64,000 nt of DNA from Cliona cf. orientalis (GCA_963930775.1 OZ005690.1:2960225-3024224), one strand, 5' to 3'. Shown: positions 41,808 through 54,058, counted from the first letter of the stretch. Notes: a model not told the origin generated them from the letters alone. A program made the numbers and translations.

Positions 41808-44417
41808 ATGGCAGAGCCGGAGGCTGCACAAACCTTTGGAATGAGTGAGAAAGAACTGATGTGTACTGTTAGTGAAAAGCACAGGAATGAGATTGCAAAT
41901 GAGATTGGTGGAGACTGGGAAAGTCTGGCTACCTTCATCGGAGTTCCCCCTAAAGATGTGGATGGTACAAAGGACACGTACAGGAAGCCCCTGGATAGAA
42001 GGTTAGCCATGATGAAAAGGTGGCATGAGCTGTGGGGGAGAGATGCTACCTACAGCAGATTAGTAGAGGGTTTGAGGCAGATTGGAAGGAGGGATTTGAT
42101 TGAACTCTTGACAGAAAAGGCCCACCTGGTACTATCAGCTAGTGGGTCAAAATCATTCCTCAATTATTTTCGAAATCAGTGGTCCAGGAATGTACGTCAT
42201 GACTGTATATTATATATGAATGCTGCTTTGATAGTATTTGTTGCCATCTTATTAATTGTTATTATTCTTGATCGTAATACATACAATGCAATTCCCAATT
42301 CCGAGTCTGGCACTGATAGGCAATATCTGACAAAAAATATTACCTATCCTGTAGCATTACACCACCGAATAGTAAGTGACTGCAGCTCTCCAGAAAGTGA
42401 CCTTCCTAAAATCCATCCATTGTTTGTGGGTAGAGAGAATGATGTACATCAAGTCTTGCTTAAAGTAGCCAGAGCTCATCTTGTTAACATCAATGGTGCA
42501 CCAGGGTTTGGAAAATCAACGCTAGTAATTCATGTTGGTTATGAGGTAGTCAAAAATGGAACTTCAGTTCGATATATAAATATCGAGGAAAGAATGTTTT
42601 CTATAGTGAATCATTGGCTAAGGTCAAAGGAGAAAGCTAAGTCTGAATATAGCAGCAAAAATGATGACCATCCAATTAATACGACATCACTTACAAAGCC
42701 TAGTAGGTCGTCATTATCAAACTTGAATTATTCCGATCAAATGACGAGTAGTGAACATGTAGACTTGATTAAAGAGCTACAAAGATGGAGTAAGGAAATG
42801 AAGTGTACCAAGGTTCTTATTCTAGACAATTGTGACAACATCCTAAAGAGTGAATATCGTCAACAATTTCTTAGTTTAATCAATACACTCGTAATGATGT
42901 CCAAGTTTAAGCTACATATTGTACTAGTTTCACAAGAGAGATTATTATATTTAGAGGATTTTGATTGTTGGGAAGTTAAAGAACTTACTCAGTCAGCATC
43001 TATTGAAATGCTTGATAAGTTAGCACCAGCTATTGATAATGAAACATTGCGGACAGCTGCTAAATTAATTGAAGGCTGCCCATTAGCTCTAAAAGTTATT
43101 GGACAATTGCTCCACATACATGGAGCCAAGTTGATGCCCAAATTGAAGAAAGAATTGATCGCTCTTTTAGATGATCCAGAAGTTAGTGATCCAAAGCAAC
43201 GGTTTCGAATAATCATGGAAGGTGCATTCAAAAGATTGGGAATACTTAAGGATTGTGGATATGTACTCAGTTTATTCCCTGGATCATTTGATGAACAGGC
43301 TGGTACTGCTATTGTGCAAAAGGAGTGTTTGGAATTATACTTCAAACATTCTCTATTAAACGAATACTCACTTGCATATAACTACCGCTACAAGATGCAC
43401 AGGCTCATTAAAGAATATTTACAAGAAAAAATTTCAATCCGTCAGAATACAACATTCATCATGAAATTCAGAGCATATTTTGAATCATTGTTACTGAAGC
43501 ATGTAATGAGCCAAGGGAATGATAAATCGGAGACTAAAAAATATTCATTATCTTTAGAGTTACACAATCTTGACTATCTTAAAGAGTTGCTATTAACAAC
43601 TAACATGCATCTATCATCCAAGGAACTTGCTGTCTTGGGACTCTTAAGTGACATAGACCTCATACAATTCGAACAACTTCATAGATACTATACACTTTAT
43701 ATTGAAAATATACATGAAGTATGCCCACTTCTTTATAACTTAAAGCTATGTGGGAAAATGTACTCAACTGTTGTGAGGCACTTGTATCGGAAATGCAAGT
43801 GCGAAACAATATGGGCGTATCTTCAGAATTTTGTCAAGTCTCCATGCATGGAATATTTTCAATGCAAAGTAGCACGCTATTTACATGACCTAGAATCACA
43901 TGGAGTAATGCACCTATCACATGATGAATCAACATATATAGATATCATACTGAGCTGGCATTGCAAAGAAAGATACCATACTGATGATAAGATGAGAAAT
44001 CACTTGATCATCAACAATAACTTTACGCATATAGTTGCTGTACTGGTTGTTATTCTTGGTTTCTATATATTTGTTTTTTTGGGTAGTGGCAATAGTTGTG
44101 TGAAATACACTTTCATAGCTGCAATTATAGTGTTATGTGGCTGTATCAGTGTCATTACTGCAGCACCTGAAGTATTATATTATTATGAAATGATTATGCA
44201 TAATCAGTTTCTCAGAATATTAGAAATCCTGGCAAAAGCGTTCTGTCACTATGCAAATATCATTCTTTTTTTATTATGGCAATTATGGCATAATACTAAT
44301 AATAATATTGCTGCATTCAGAAAGAGGACTTTAATATTATTATTATTTTTTACAATTATTGTAATAACTATAACTCAAACAAATTTTTGCTGTCAGTTCA
44401 TTCCAGTATGTGTTTGA
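41808..44417 (+). CDS. DEATH/NB-ARC transmembrane NLR-like protein D
   Basis: Single exon, 869 residues from the ATG at 41808 (AAGATGGCAGAG), the start shared with the other copies; an in-frame ATG at 41748 is less likely. DEATH domain (WESLATFIGV, ELWGRDAT), one membrane segment (ALIVFVAILLIVIIL), a short linker, then an NB-ARC NTPase with P-loop GAPGFGKST, VLILDNCDN in place of NCDD, and GCPLA. The winged-helix motif reads YKMHRLIKEYL, that is MHR where plant and animal NB-ARC proteins usually have MHD. The C-terminal hydrophobic part is the most divergent of the family (IVAVLVVILGFYIFVFLG and others) but ends in the conserved CCQFIPVCV. Convergent with the longest SEC31 copy. Confidence 0.88.
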   Translation: MAEPEAAQTFGMSEKELMCTVSEKHRNEIANEIGGDWESLATFIGVPPKDVDGTKDTYRKPLDRRLAMMKRWHELWGRDATYSRLVEGLRQIGRRDLIELLTEKAHLVLSASGSKSFLNYFRNQWSRNVRHDCILYMNAALIVFVAILLIVIILDRNTYNAIPNSESGTDRQYLTKNITYPVALHHRIVSDCSSPESDLPKIHPLFVGRENDVHQVLLKVARAHLVNINGAPGFGKSTLVIHVGYEVVKNGTSVRYINIEERMFSIVNHWLRSKEKAKSEYSSKNDDHPINTTSLTKPSRSSLSNLNYSDQMTSSEHVDLIKELQRWSKEMKCTKVLILDNCDNILKSEYRQQFLSLINTLVMMSKFKLHIVLVSQERLLYLEDFDCWEVKELTQSASIEMLDKLAPAIDNETLRTAAKLIEGCPLALKVIGQLLHIHGAKLMPKLKKELIALLDDPEVSDPKQRFRIIMEGAFKRLGILKDCGYVLSLFPGSFDEQAGTAIVQKECLELYFKHSLLNEYSLAYNYRYKMHRLIKEYLQEKISIRQNTTFIMKFRAYFESLLLKHVMSQGNDKSETKKYSLSLELHNLDYLKELLLTTNMHLSSKELAVLGLLSDIDLIQFEQLHRYYTLYIENIHEVCPLLYNLKLCGKMYSTVVRHLYRKCKCETIWAYLQNFVKSPCMEYFQCKVARYLHDLESHGVMHLSHDESTYIDIILSWHCKERYHTDDKMRNHLIINNNFTHIVAVLVVILGFYIFVFLGSGNSCVKYTFIAAIIVLCGCISVITAAPEVLYYYEMIMHNQFLRILEILAKAFCHYANIILFLLWQLWHNTNNNIAAFRKRTLILLLFFTIIVITITQTNFCCQFIPVCV

Positions 44418-45155
44418 TTAGCATCACTATATTAATTATAATAATTATTACACTTCTTTCTTCTTTGTTTGCCAAAAGCAGGTCACCAAAAACAATTAAA
44501 TGACCTCGAGACACTAGGGGCTGTACCTCTGACCATGGCAATTTCTCTGAGAAACTATCACGGCAATGAAATCTACTGGCTCAATCAGATTGCAAACACA
44601 ACCAGCAATAATGCATGCCATTACGTATATTATTAAATTTTACATGACATTGTAGAAATCTGCAATTAGATAACCAGCTTATAATTATTAGTTTTCCCCA
44701 CAGGATGAACAATGATTGTACATAGTAGAGGGGCCGATCGATGCATGCATGAGTAGGCCTGGGCCAAATATTCGTGAATAATTTTTTGAATAATAGGCAG
44801 TTTCTTGAAGAAGTTGAATAATTGGCTTTTCAACTGCTCAAGGAAGTAGTGTGCATGCATACACAATGTGTGCTTAAAACAGAAAACTTTGTGTCATGTG
44901 ACATGAATCTGTGTTCAAATGAAGGAAGCACTTGTCATGAGCAAACAGCTCAGACAACTAGTCATTGATCATTTTTGGGAGTGCTATAGCCTCAGAACTT
45001 ACAATAAAGAGAAAAATTACATGTAATCCAGCACTTGTTGACCAAAATGTACATGTACATTCTGGTCATATTCAGGTTTCCAGGGTTTACTTCAAGGGGG
45101 AGGAGGGCAAGGGGGGGGGGGCTTTTGCCCCCCTAGAAATTTATTTATTGGTCCT

Positions 45156-45199
<44 letters not shown>

Positions 45200-46639
45200 T
45201 AGCTGCATAATAGTATAATGAATTTAATGGTAGCTAAAAGATTGTTGCCATCATCATCACATATGCTCTCAGAAGCTACCAGAAGCAATCTCAGGGTTGT
45301 GATTTTCCTGAGGAAGCATGCCCCCAGATCCCCCTAGATGCATGGGCATGCTTACGCACGCACTTTGCTGATTCTTCACTTGCCCCCCCCCCCCCCCCCC
45401 GCCCTAATATTTGGGTGCTATAAGCAATAATGGGCAAATTTAAGGTCCCAGGCCTATGCATGAGGGAGACATATTATTATACCCATGGGTGTGATTCTAT
45501 ACAGCTACAAAGGAATTGAACGTTTACTCTCAATTAAATCAGTCAGAGACCTTAGTGCACAATGTTTATGCTTGACCCTCAGGCTTTTAGACCCACTTCA
45601 CTCGGGATGCTATAGCCTCTAGCTAGGGCCTTAAAGTATAGGTTAGTGTTTGATCACACCTATAGTACATGTATCTACACATGCATATTATAATAATGCA
45701 TGCACTACAGGTGCATGGGTCAATATAATATATGCTTCTACAGAGCTCAGCTCTGGTTTCTAGTATACTTGATCAGGCGCCGTGGCTACTATTTATTTCA
45801 TTGCCTGAGTTTGTGCGACATTTATTATACCAGTAGTTGCCAGAGAGGCAATCCGTAAAGAAACAATGGGTACACCACTGAACTATATAGGAGATTCTGT
45901 CCCCTTTGCATGCTGAATCAGATGTAGACGAATGTTAGAACTTGTTCTAGAAGACTGCTAAGTATACTTTTCTTGTACCTGCACGCCATCGAGAATGAGT
46001 CGTGAGGCATGTTCACATGCTAACGAGCTACTTGAATAGTAGTACGTGCCTACTATTTGAGAGTGGCAACTATTTTGTTCAGCACTTCTGGAGGTGCGCA
46101 ACTATATTCGAGAGCGGCGTCTGATCGAGTGAATAATATTATGGTATTATATTAATACCAAGGAACCACTGGACCAGGTGTACGATTCCTCTCGTCAATT
46201 TTGCATGCCTTAAGGTGACAATCACTTGTTTTAAGTTATTTTTCAGTGATTTTGACTTACTAACTTACAAGTTGGGAGTACTAACTTTTGTATATGTACC
46301 TATACCGGGTATTATATTATAGTGTCAACATAATGTTCTATACTGCATAGAGCTATACTAGCAGATACAAACTTTCTTTTATTTAGGGCCAATCTGTTAG
46401 TACCTACAATAATAGTCACCTTAAGGTGCCAGTAAGTATTTTAGCAACAGTCAGCTGGCAGTGCCTATAATAGCAATAATTATTATGCCGAGACTAACGC
46501 CTATTTCTTTCAGTTTTTTATTAGCCATTATAGTGACAGAGGAAATTAATACTTAAATTCTTTACACACCAAATTTTAATAGTCCCTAACAAAGCAGGTT
46601 CATCAGTTGAGAAGTTATTACAGCCAGTTTGGTTACAAT
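44418..46639. other. Intergenic region between gene D and SEC31
   Basis: No gene is recognised. It holds a G-run (45107-45121), a (GA)n microsatellite (about 45158-45197), a C-run (about 45384-45401), and between them an inverted copy of the GGGGGCATGC... repeat found at 13600 and 14180, probably one transposon copy at about 45090-45410. The right ~150 bp are the SEC31 3' flank, with ATTAAA on the minus strand near 46577. Confidence 0.5.
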
Positions 46640-49600
46640 TCAAACCCTAAGTTGCATTCCCAGTTGCAGTAGAGTTTTGATTCCTGGCATGAAGCTGCTG
46701 ATCTCAGAGAAGTTGGTGGTTGTCACCATCTGATTGTACCTCATTAGCCCGGAGTTGTAGTTCAGGCTCTGAGCATCTAATATGTGAAGGTTTTGGGAAT
46801 AAATAATTTGAAACTGATTTCTATACATCATAATATATATTGAGGACCTCTAGATAAGACGTGGCAAAGTAGGTAATGAAGATATGTAAGCCCTTGTGCA
46901 TAATTATTATGGCTATAATTTCATTCTCAACAACAAAATTACCTTGGCTGATGTAGTAAAGACCTTGGAGCACATCAGGAGAGACCTGCGGATGGATAAA
47001 ATGATGCACTATGCAATTACTGTGTAGCTACATGTACATACCTTGGATTCCCTCAATAGATCATAGAGGATGGCCAACTTCTTTCCAATGTCATCCAGCT
47101 TCCTCTTGATTGCCTGGATATAATTATGTAAAATTACTATTATTATGATCTTTGCTGGCTAAATAATGCTGTATTTCTTCCAAAAATTACCATGCAACCA
47201 TTACACTCAGGATTGGGTATAGCCCTTCCATGTATTAAGTATGTATGATCAATTGCCATAATTATAACTTACGGTAGTATTAGCTCGACCTTTGCACCTC
47301 TCCAGCATGGCATCAAAGGCCTGTACCATTGGCATGTGCTCCTGAGGAATGGGCAGCTTCTGCACAGGGGCGGGGCTGGGAGACTGCATGGACCAAGGAA
47401 GAAAAACAATCATACAATAGATCAGTGTGCACAATAGTACATGTATGTAGCTAAATTTCGGAATACCACCAGTATAATGGCTACAATGCTTTAAATTTAG
47501 TATTGTTTTTCGTATATATGCATGTCTCTTGATGATAGCACAATTCTGCTACTAGCAATTAACACAGATATGAATGAAGGCCTCCATCTGTACTAAGGTT
47601 TAGCCTAACTACCATGCAAAACATTCCCATGATCATAGCAAAAATTTTTTTTGTATTCACCACTTGGTAGCTCCTTGCCCCATATCAAGGTGCTATCCTG
47701 ATAATTAGGCATCAAATTAACAATGTGAGCCTTACCTTACGCCGGACCATAGAGGAGGAAGTCTGGCCTCCAGAAGGCTGGGAAATGGGCGGAGCATGTG
47801 GGCGTGGCTGAGTATCAGGCGTTGGCTGCAATGGATTCATAACAGGATTCATGATCGGAGTCGGTCGAGAAGTAGGCTGATCAGCAGCCTGTGAAACAAA
47901 GATTATAGTATCAAAGCTTGGGAAGCTGGAGCTACATAACATTTATTATATTATTATTGTATTTATATTATGCATGTACATGTACATGTAACAACGTAAA
48001 TGTACACATCGATGAGGTTCATCATACTGAGGAACCACAGGGTACAAGGTATACAATAAATCGTCATAATATTATATATAGCTATCACAACCAAGGTATA
48101 CATGTACTAAACATGAATAACAGTAGTACCTACATGCATAGTTTACATTTGTCATTATCATAATAATTATTATGTCATACCTTCTTAGTTATAATAGGAG
48201 GATCATTCCAAGTCATAGGAGCATCGACAGGGTAGGTGGTCTCCCTACCCGGCTGCTGACTCCCAGGTGGCGGCACACCCCCTCCTCCAGGCCGGGGCAC
48301 GCCAGGCTGCATAATACCGGGCATAGTAGACGGGGTGTATGTTTTGGTAGATGGCTGCATGATGGCTGTACCATGAGATACCAATGGCTGGGTGATGGGA
48401 GGAGCATAGCTGCCTCCGTGGCCAAAATTCGGTTGAGGAACTGGCTGAGGTGGATATCCACTAGTTGTAGTCATACTACCACCAACACCTTGCATATGGT
48501 AAGGGTTAACAGTAGTGTTAGGCTGCTGTGTGCTGGTAACCATATTTGTCGATGTAGCAATTGAACTGGTACTGGTAGCTGCTCCCTGGTTGGGTTGACT
48601 CGGAGCCGTGGGTTCAGGTGTATGAGATCCCTTCACGCCAACGGCAGCAAAGGGGAACTTTGGTCGAGGGGAGGAGGAGGAGCCGTGAGCCTGGTACACA
48701 CGATCATGGAGGACAGCAGTCTCATTCTGCAGAAAATTCAAAGATTTAATTAAATGAGTTGAATGGAAGTTGCCACCAGCAAAAAAACCACGTTGTACAA
48801 AAATAACATTTACATGTACGTGTACATGTACATAGATGCTAATTTAAAAGCAATCTGTGTTTAATAGCATCACTCTAAAAATCTCCACTCTCCCACCCTC
48901 CACCAACTTTCATAATTGCTCTACCTACCTATAATACCGTATTTCTTTTAAATATTCGGCATGAAAATAATAATATTGCTTTAGCTTTGTCGAACTTTTA
49001 GAGGTTAATATTCAACATTCTGCCTGTGTGCGCATTCTATTCCTGTTTATAGCATATATTATGCGTGATGACCTTTGCCGAAAATTAGAGACTATTTTCA
49101 ATCATTCGGTAAAGGGTGCCGAATAATTAGAAGGGCCGAATTTTTAGAAGAAATACGGTAACCAAAAATACATGTACGTCATGCTACACTATAGTACTCA
49201 CTTGTTCTCCAGCAGCCTGCTGTAGGTAGTTGAGGGCAGTTCCCAGTGAACCCTGGGACGCCAGCAGAGTGGCATACAGCCTCAGCTTAGACTGGAGTGT
49301 GTCGCTAGAAGAAGCATCAAACTGCTTCCTCTCCTTCTCCACAGCTTTCTTTAGAAGGACCACCTTCTCTATGAGGTCTTGGAGGGTAAGGGCATTGCCA
49401 TTGGACAACGAGGATGCTGAGTCAGCACTCGAGGAATTCCTGGGAGAATCAAATAACATCCATACTTACTCATGTAAAAAATTCATACGCTCGACCTAAT
49501 TTTCATACAGATGTGTCTATATTGTACTTACCACCATTCCACAAACTTCTCGACATTGCCAGAGCATATGTAGCAGAGGCCAGCACTGTCCTTCAACTGA

Positions 49601-52417
49601 CCTTCCATCTCAGTCTCGAGTCTACCACCCAACACATCTGTGTACATAATACAGAGGAGAATGGGTTAATTAAGCCCATCATATTATTATGATGATCAAT
49701 ATTAATTGCTAGTCAGTACACACGTGTATACACTGTAACTAGCTTCATTTCCAGGCACCCCGATCTTTTCTCGTGTGCACTGAAAAGATCGGGGTACCTG
49801 GGAACGAGGCTATACTGTAACACTGATGTATTATTTTCCTAAATGCTTACCACAGAGACTAGCAAAGTCTTCAGGCCCAGCGTAAGTAACGAGAGCAGCC
49901 AACAGCTCCCTCCAGCTCTCCAGATTGCCAAACCTGGCAATGTCAGTCCACTGACGATTCACAACAGTTGAAATCAACTGGAAAATGATTGTGCAATCAA
50001 CAATCAATGGCAATAATAATATTATTATAGACCAAACCAATAATCAGAAGAGAGGGTCACCCGAACAAGTCTTTGTGAAATCAAGTAATTGATAGCCCCT
50101 AGAATTATTGTTTACATATCCTTGTCAGTATGGTAGTTTACTCTTATTGAATGTTATGCACACTACATGAAGCTTGCATAAAATTATTGGTACCAAATTA
50201 CATGAAAAGTAGATGACTCTGGCGTTTAAGTTAAATTAATACCTTGGTGACTTTAGACTGTTTCTTTTGAAAGAAGACCTGTTGAGTCCTCTGCAGGAGG
50301 TCAGAGCCACCAGCCACAGCTAGGATCACAGCCTCAGCCTACGGACAAAAACAGTATATATAATGCGACCAGCTACATGTATGAGAAATGGGATCATTTA
50401 GAATGTGTTTGTAGTAGATGTATGGAATAATCACCAGAAGCCATTAGGACAGCCGCAATTTTGGTCACTGTGTGGGGAACCACTGCCATTCAATGGCATC
50501 TGGTCCTCGTAATGATTATTAATAGACACTACAATGCACATTATGCATTTGCTCACCATTCTATCAGCACTGATGCAGATGTCCACAGCTGCCTCAAAGT
50601 TACCAACAAGCAGAGCCTGGGACAGCATCCCCTCTGTGTCTGTGAAACCAAGATGAGGTTGTAACACACTTTAGGGCATACATATAACTATTACATCACA
50701 CATAATATTATACATGTACAAAAGCATTTTGGGATGCAATGTATAACTGAAACCTTTCGCTTGACAATGAGAAAAAGTGGAGAAATTGGCAAAATTTTTC
50801 TCCTGGTGAAAATATCTGGCTCTATGGTACATGTACTACATGAATATGCCGTGTTACATATAGGAGTGTGTATATATGCTGACCGTTGTCAGTGCTGACT
50901 GATAGTTCTCGGCTGATGATGGAGGGAGGGGGAGTGCTGGGGAGATTCCCCATGAACGAGGCGTTGGACACCCTCTTCGAGGTACGAGCCGACACATCAG
51001 TAGATATATTATCAAATACACTCCCTATACAAAAGACAATGATAAAAAATGTACTGGAGTTGTTACTTGATACACCAGGATATTTGAAAGCTTCAATATA
51101 AATAACTTTGTATATGTCATAATGCTAAGATGTGTCTAAATGCAAGCAGATTGCACACATAATTTTATACATGATTGTACATGTACCTCCTTCAGATCCA
51201 AACACAGCAGCTGTGGAGCTATTCTCACTACTCTCCTGTTCCTTGGGCTGAGACTCCGCCCCTTCCTGTTCCTTTGGCTCCGCCCCCTCCTCGTAGAGGG
51301 TGGGGATGGTGGATAGCTTGTTGGATAGCTCGTCGACATCCAAGCCACCGGCAGCAGGTAGTGTGGACACAGCCATCTTACTCCACGTAGAAAACTGTAG
51401 TTACATGTACATGCATGTACATATACATACATACATACACGTACATGTACATGGATGTACACTCATAATAATTATGTGAATGAAATAAGTGCAGTATTTC
51501 AGAGCTGACGAATCTGGATCTATACATGTAGTTATTCCCCCCCCCTCCATCCCACCCCAACACCTCAAGACCAAGCTGTTCTCAAAATCACAGACTACAT
51601 ACACTATACATGTACATCTTTAGAAATATTGGATTTCCCATGGACGTGTTGAGTGTAATTATGTACAACAAACCGTAAGATAATATTGTGTACCTTCTTT
51701 GACAACTCTACTGCATCATACCCCAACAATTTCAAGTACTGGCGGCGTGGATCAGGCTCAAAGGTCACCTACATGATTTTACATGTCATTATAGAGATTC
51801 ACATACAATGTACATGTACATCTAGTAAGCCACAATAGAGCTAGCAATAATGGAGTGTTATGTACAGTACAGTATAGTAAAAGAACTCACGAACATTGTA
51901 TTATAATAGTTATCTGGGGTGCATGAGATGCATGGTCGAATGCACCTCAATTACTGTCAGATAACTATTTTGTTGGTAGTTGACCTCTGTTCATCATTGG
52001 TCTACTTTATAATGACCCAACCCCTTCCCACAGCTGGCAAATTGCCTATAAAAACTTTGGTTGCTAGGAAACTACCAACAAATGTATGCATACATGCACA
52101 TACATGTATGTATTATAGAGATTATATTGCTATCACGACAAAGACTTATCCTCTTAAGGCCATATTGCATACGTGTACATGTATAATATTATGTACATAT
52201 TTACCTTGAGAAAGCTCCAAATATTCTTTTCTTTCTCATCGTTGCTCTCTTGAACCTTCTTTTCGCAAAATTCCACAAACTGTTGCTGTGACAACGAATC
52301 CTCCAGGTCACATGACCTCTTCAGCAGCTCATGCTCGGTGGTCACCTGACTCACGTGGACCGTCTTTGGTGTGTTCTCACCACGAGTGTTGCCAAACGAT
52401 ACCAGTTTACCTCCAAA
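46640..52417 (-). CDS. SEC31: SEC31-like COPII coat protein, lacking N-terminal WD40 exons
   Basis: Fifteen exons on the minus strand: 52417-52205, 51768-51694, 51394-51187, ~50974-50884, 50639-50557, 50338-50243, 49977-49851, 49637-49532, 49439-49202, 48726-48181, 47888-47736, 47383-47273, 47113-47042, 46985-46943, 46776-46640 (TGA). They encode FGGKLVSFG, NIWSFLKV, the alpha-solenoid (EGMLSQALLVGNFEAAVDIC, NRQWTDIARFGNLESWREL, GNVEKFVEW), a Pro/Thr/Gln-rich linker with TWNDPP (in vertebrate SEC31 this region binds SEC23), and an SRA1-like C-terminal domain (KRKLDDIGKKLAILYDLL, TTTNFSEISSFMPGIK). SEC31 is the outer COPII coat of ER export vesicles. The first exon begins at an AG acceptor, so upstream exons are expected, but no WD40 repeats occur in the window. 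The junction of exons 3 and 4 is uncertain. Confidence 0.9.
48937..49158. mobile_element. TACCGTA-type MITE in SEC31 intron (222 bp)
   Basis: Ends CCGTATTTCTTTTAAATA / AATTTTTAGAAGAAATACGG are inverted, with TA at 48935-48936 and 49159-49160. The empty site (CTATAATAGCCAAAAATAC) is seen at about 3680 in SEC31 copy 1. It belongs to the same family as 57438-57606. Confidence 0.8.
49735..49812. repeat. Foldback repeat in SEC31 intron (reference copy)
   Basis: Inverted halves AGGCACCCCGATCTTTTC and GAAAAGATCGGGGTACCT. The same repeat at the same intron position occurs in SEC31 copies 1, 2 and 3. Confidence 0.75.
51915..52075 (+). repeat. Dispersed repeat, inverted partner at 61715-61860
   Basis: GCATGAGATGCATGGTCGAA ... 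CCTATAAAAACTTTGGTTGC matches the reverse complement of 61715-61860. This copy lies in a SEC31 intron, the other downstream of a TRAF-like gene. No inverted ends are seen; the class is unknown. Confidence 0.6.
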
Positions 52418-52789
52418 CTATGGGTGTGTGTTGTAAATGTGTGTACATGTATATTATGTACATGTAAACAGGTGTGCATATCGGACATGTCAGTACCGTA
52501 ACACATGTGTATAACTGCATTGACACTGCTTCACCAACATTATTCATAAACCACAGGTACATGTATACAGTGTACTACATTTGAGAGTGGTTCTTTCCCT
52601 ATCACATCACTGAAAGCACACAAAATTATCATTTATCATTATCAATATCATTTACATACTATTCATATTTTGTGCCCACTCTATCACGTGCCAGTTGTTA
52701 TTCAAAAATAACATCATGTGACCCAACCATTTGCTGAATCAGCAAAACCCATCACACAAAGAAGAGCAGTCTCTTGTTTTGAAATAGCC

Positions 52790-54058
52790 ATGGCAGCTGT
52801 TAAAGGAGGCTACCAGTGTGAGTTCACCTCCCCTCCCCCAGCCAATCTGCAACACTCCTGCTCCATCTGTAAGCTGGTCCTTTGTGAGCCCCACCAAACC
52901 AGCTGCTGTAATACGAGCTTCTGTCGTGTGTGCATCGAAAGAGTCGAGGCCAACAACAACCCTTGTCCCTCCTGCAAAAAGAGGGTGTTCAACAAATTTC
53001 CCGATGTCCAACTTCAGAGAGTAGTCAATGTGCTGGAGGTTCTCTGTACATACAACAGCCAGGGGTGTATGTGGGTGGGACTACTGGGAAATCTTGAAGA
53101 GCACTTAAATTTGAATCCTGAGCCAGAGAGGCAGCCTGAGGGGTGCCAGTTTGCTCCCATTCCTTGCATTCACTGCTTTGAGCCAGTGCAGAGGTTAAAC
53201 GCACAGTTTCATCAGACGGAAGAGTGCGAAAAGAGGCCGGCTAGATGCCAGTATTGCAACTACGAATCGACATTTGCCGATGTGACAAAGACGCACGACT
53301 GTGCTAATTATCCGACACTTTGTCATCAGTGCAAGCAGGCATTTCTGCGACAAGACTTCCAAAACCACATCGACAATGAATGTCCCTTTACGCCCATCGA
53401 TTGCGAATTTAAGCACGTGGGATGTGAGAGAGCTCTTTCTCGAAAAGACATGCCAGATCATCTTAGGGATAACGTGGTCACTCATGCGTCACTCCAGGCG
53501 GCCAAGCACAAAAAGTTGGAAAAAGAAAACGAAAAATTAAAGAAAAAGGTAGCCAAACAGCAGGATGAGATTGCCAATTTGAGAAAAGAAGTTGAAAATT
53601 TGCATATCCTATTCTCCGAATTCCACTCGATGATCCAGCCGATACAGTTGACCATGCCTCACTTCACCAAGCTAAGGCGAGTTGACAGCGACTGGATATC
53701 CACTCCATTCTACTCTCATCCACAGGGATACAAGCTGTGCATTCGAGTCCACGCGAATGGAATTCTCGCCGGCAAGGGAACTCACATATCCGTGTATGTC
53801 CACCTGATGAAAGGAGAGTTTGACGATCACCTAGTGTGGCCATTTCGTGGTCAAATCAACGTCCAGCTACTAGGTGGACGGGTGCAACACATGAGGGATA
53901 TAATTTGTGACGATAGCACGCCCAGCGAGTATGTGACGAGAGTGACTAGTGGAGAGAGGGCAAGCCAAGGATGGGGAGAGTCTCAGTTTATTTCCCACTT
54001 GCAAGCGGAACAGTATCTATGGAATGACTGCCTTATCTTTAGGATAAGCATAAAATGA
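52790..54058 (+). CDS. TRAF-like protein 1 (RING, zinc fingers, coiled coil, MATH)
   Basis: 422 residues; the ATG at 52790 has an ideal context (GCCATGG) and aligns with the other members (MAAVKGGYQCEF), so the in-frame ATG at 52718 is not used. RING: CSIC at 24-27, CCNTSFCRVC at 39-48, CPSC at 59-62. TRAF-type zinc fingers fill about residues 85-240 (ECEKRPARCQYC, HVGCERALSRKDMPDHL). A coiled coil rich in Lys/Glu spans about 243-285. A C-terminal MATH/TRAF-C domain follows (WISTPFYSHPQGYKLCIRV, VHLMKGEFDDHLVWPFRG). TRAF proteins link receptors to ubiquitin signalling; the MATH domain binds receptor peptides. Divergent from the SEC31-like gene with ~370 bp between them. Single exon. Confidence 0.92.
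   Translation: MAAVKGGYQCEFTSPPPANLQHSCSICKLVLCEPHQTSCCNTSFCRVCIERVEANNNPCPSCKKRVFNKFPDVQLQRVVNVLEVLCTYNSQGCMWVGLLGNLEEHLNLNPEPERQPEGCQFAPIPCIHCFEPVQRLNAQFHQTEECEKRPARCQYCNYESTFADVTKTHDCANYPTLCHQCKQAFLRQDFQNHIDNECPFTPIDCEFKHVGCERALSRKDMPDHLRDNVVTHASLQAAKHKKLEKENEKLKKKVAKQQDEIANLRKEVENLHILFSEFHSMIQPIQLTMPHFTKLRRVDSDWISTPFYSHPQGYKLCIRVHANGILAGKGTHISVYVHLMKGEFDDHLVWPFRGQINVQLLGGRVQHMRDIICDDSTPSEYVTRVTSGERASQGWGESQFISHLQAEQYLWNDCLIFRISIK

Noticed and set aside
45158-45197. CRISPR-like or functional repeat
   Set aside because: It is a simple (GA)n microsatellite. No CRISPR array or other prokaryotic feature is present anywhere in the window.
46640-52417. SEC31 copies as one alternatively spliced giant gene
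   Set aside because: Copies repeat the same exons with frameshifts, inversions and transposon insertions and are separated by convergent NLR-like genes, so they are duplicates.
52718-52789. Upstream in-frame extension of TRAF-like protein 1
   Set aside because: The residues do not align with other members and the ATG at 52790 has an ideal initiation context.
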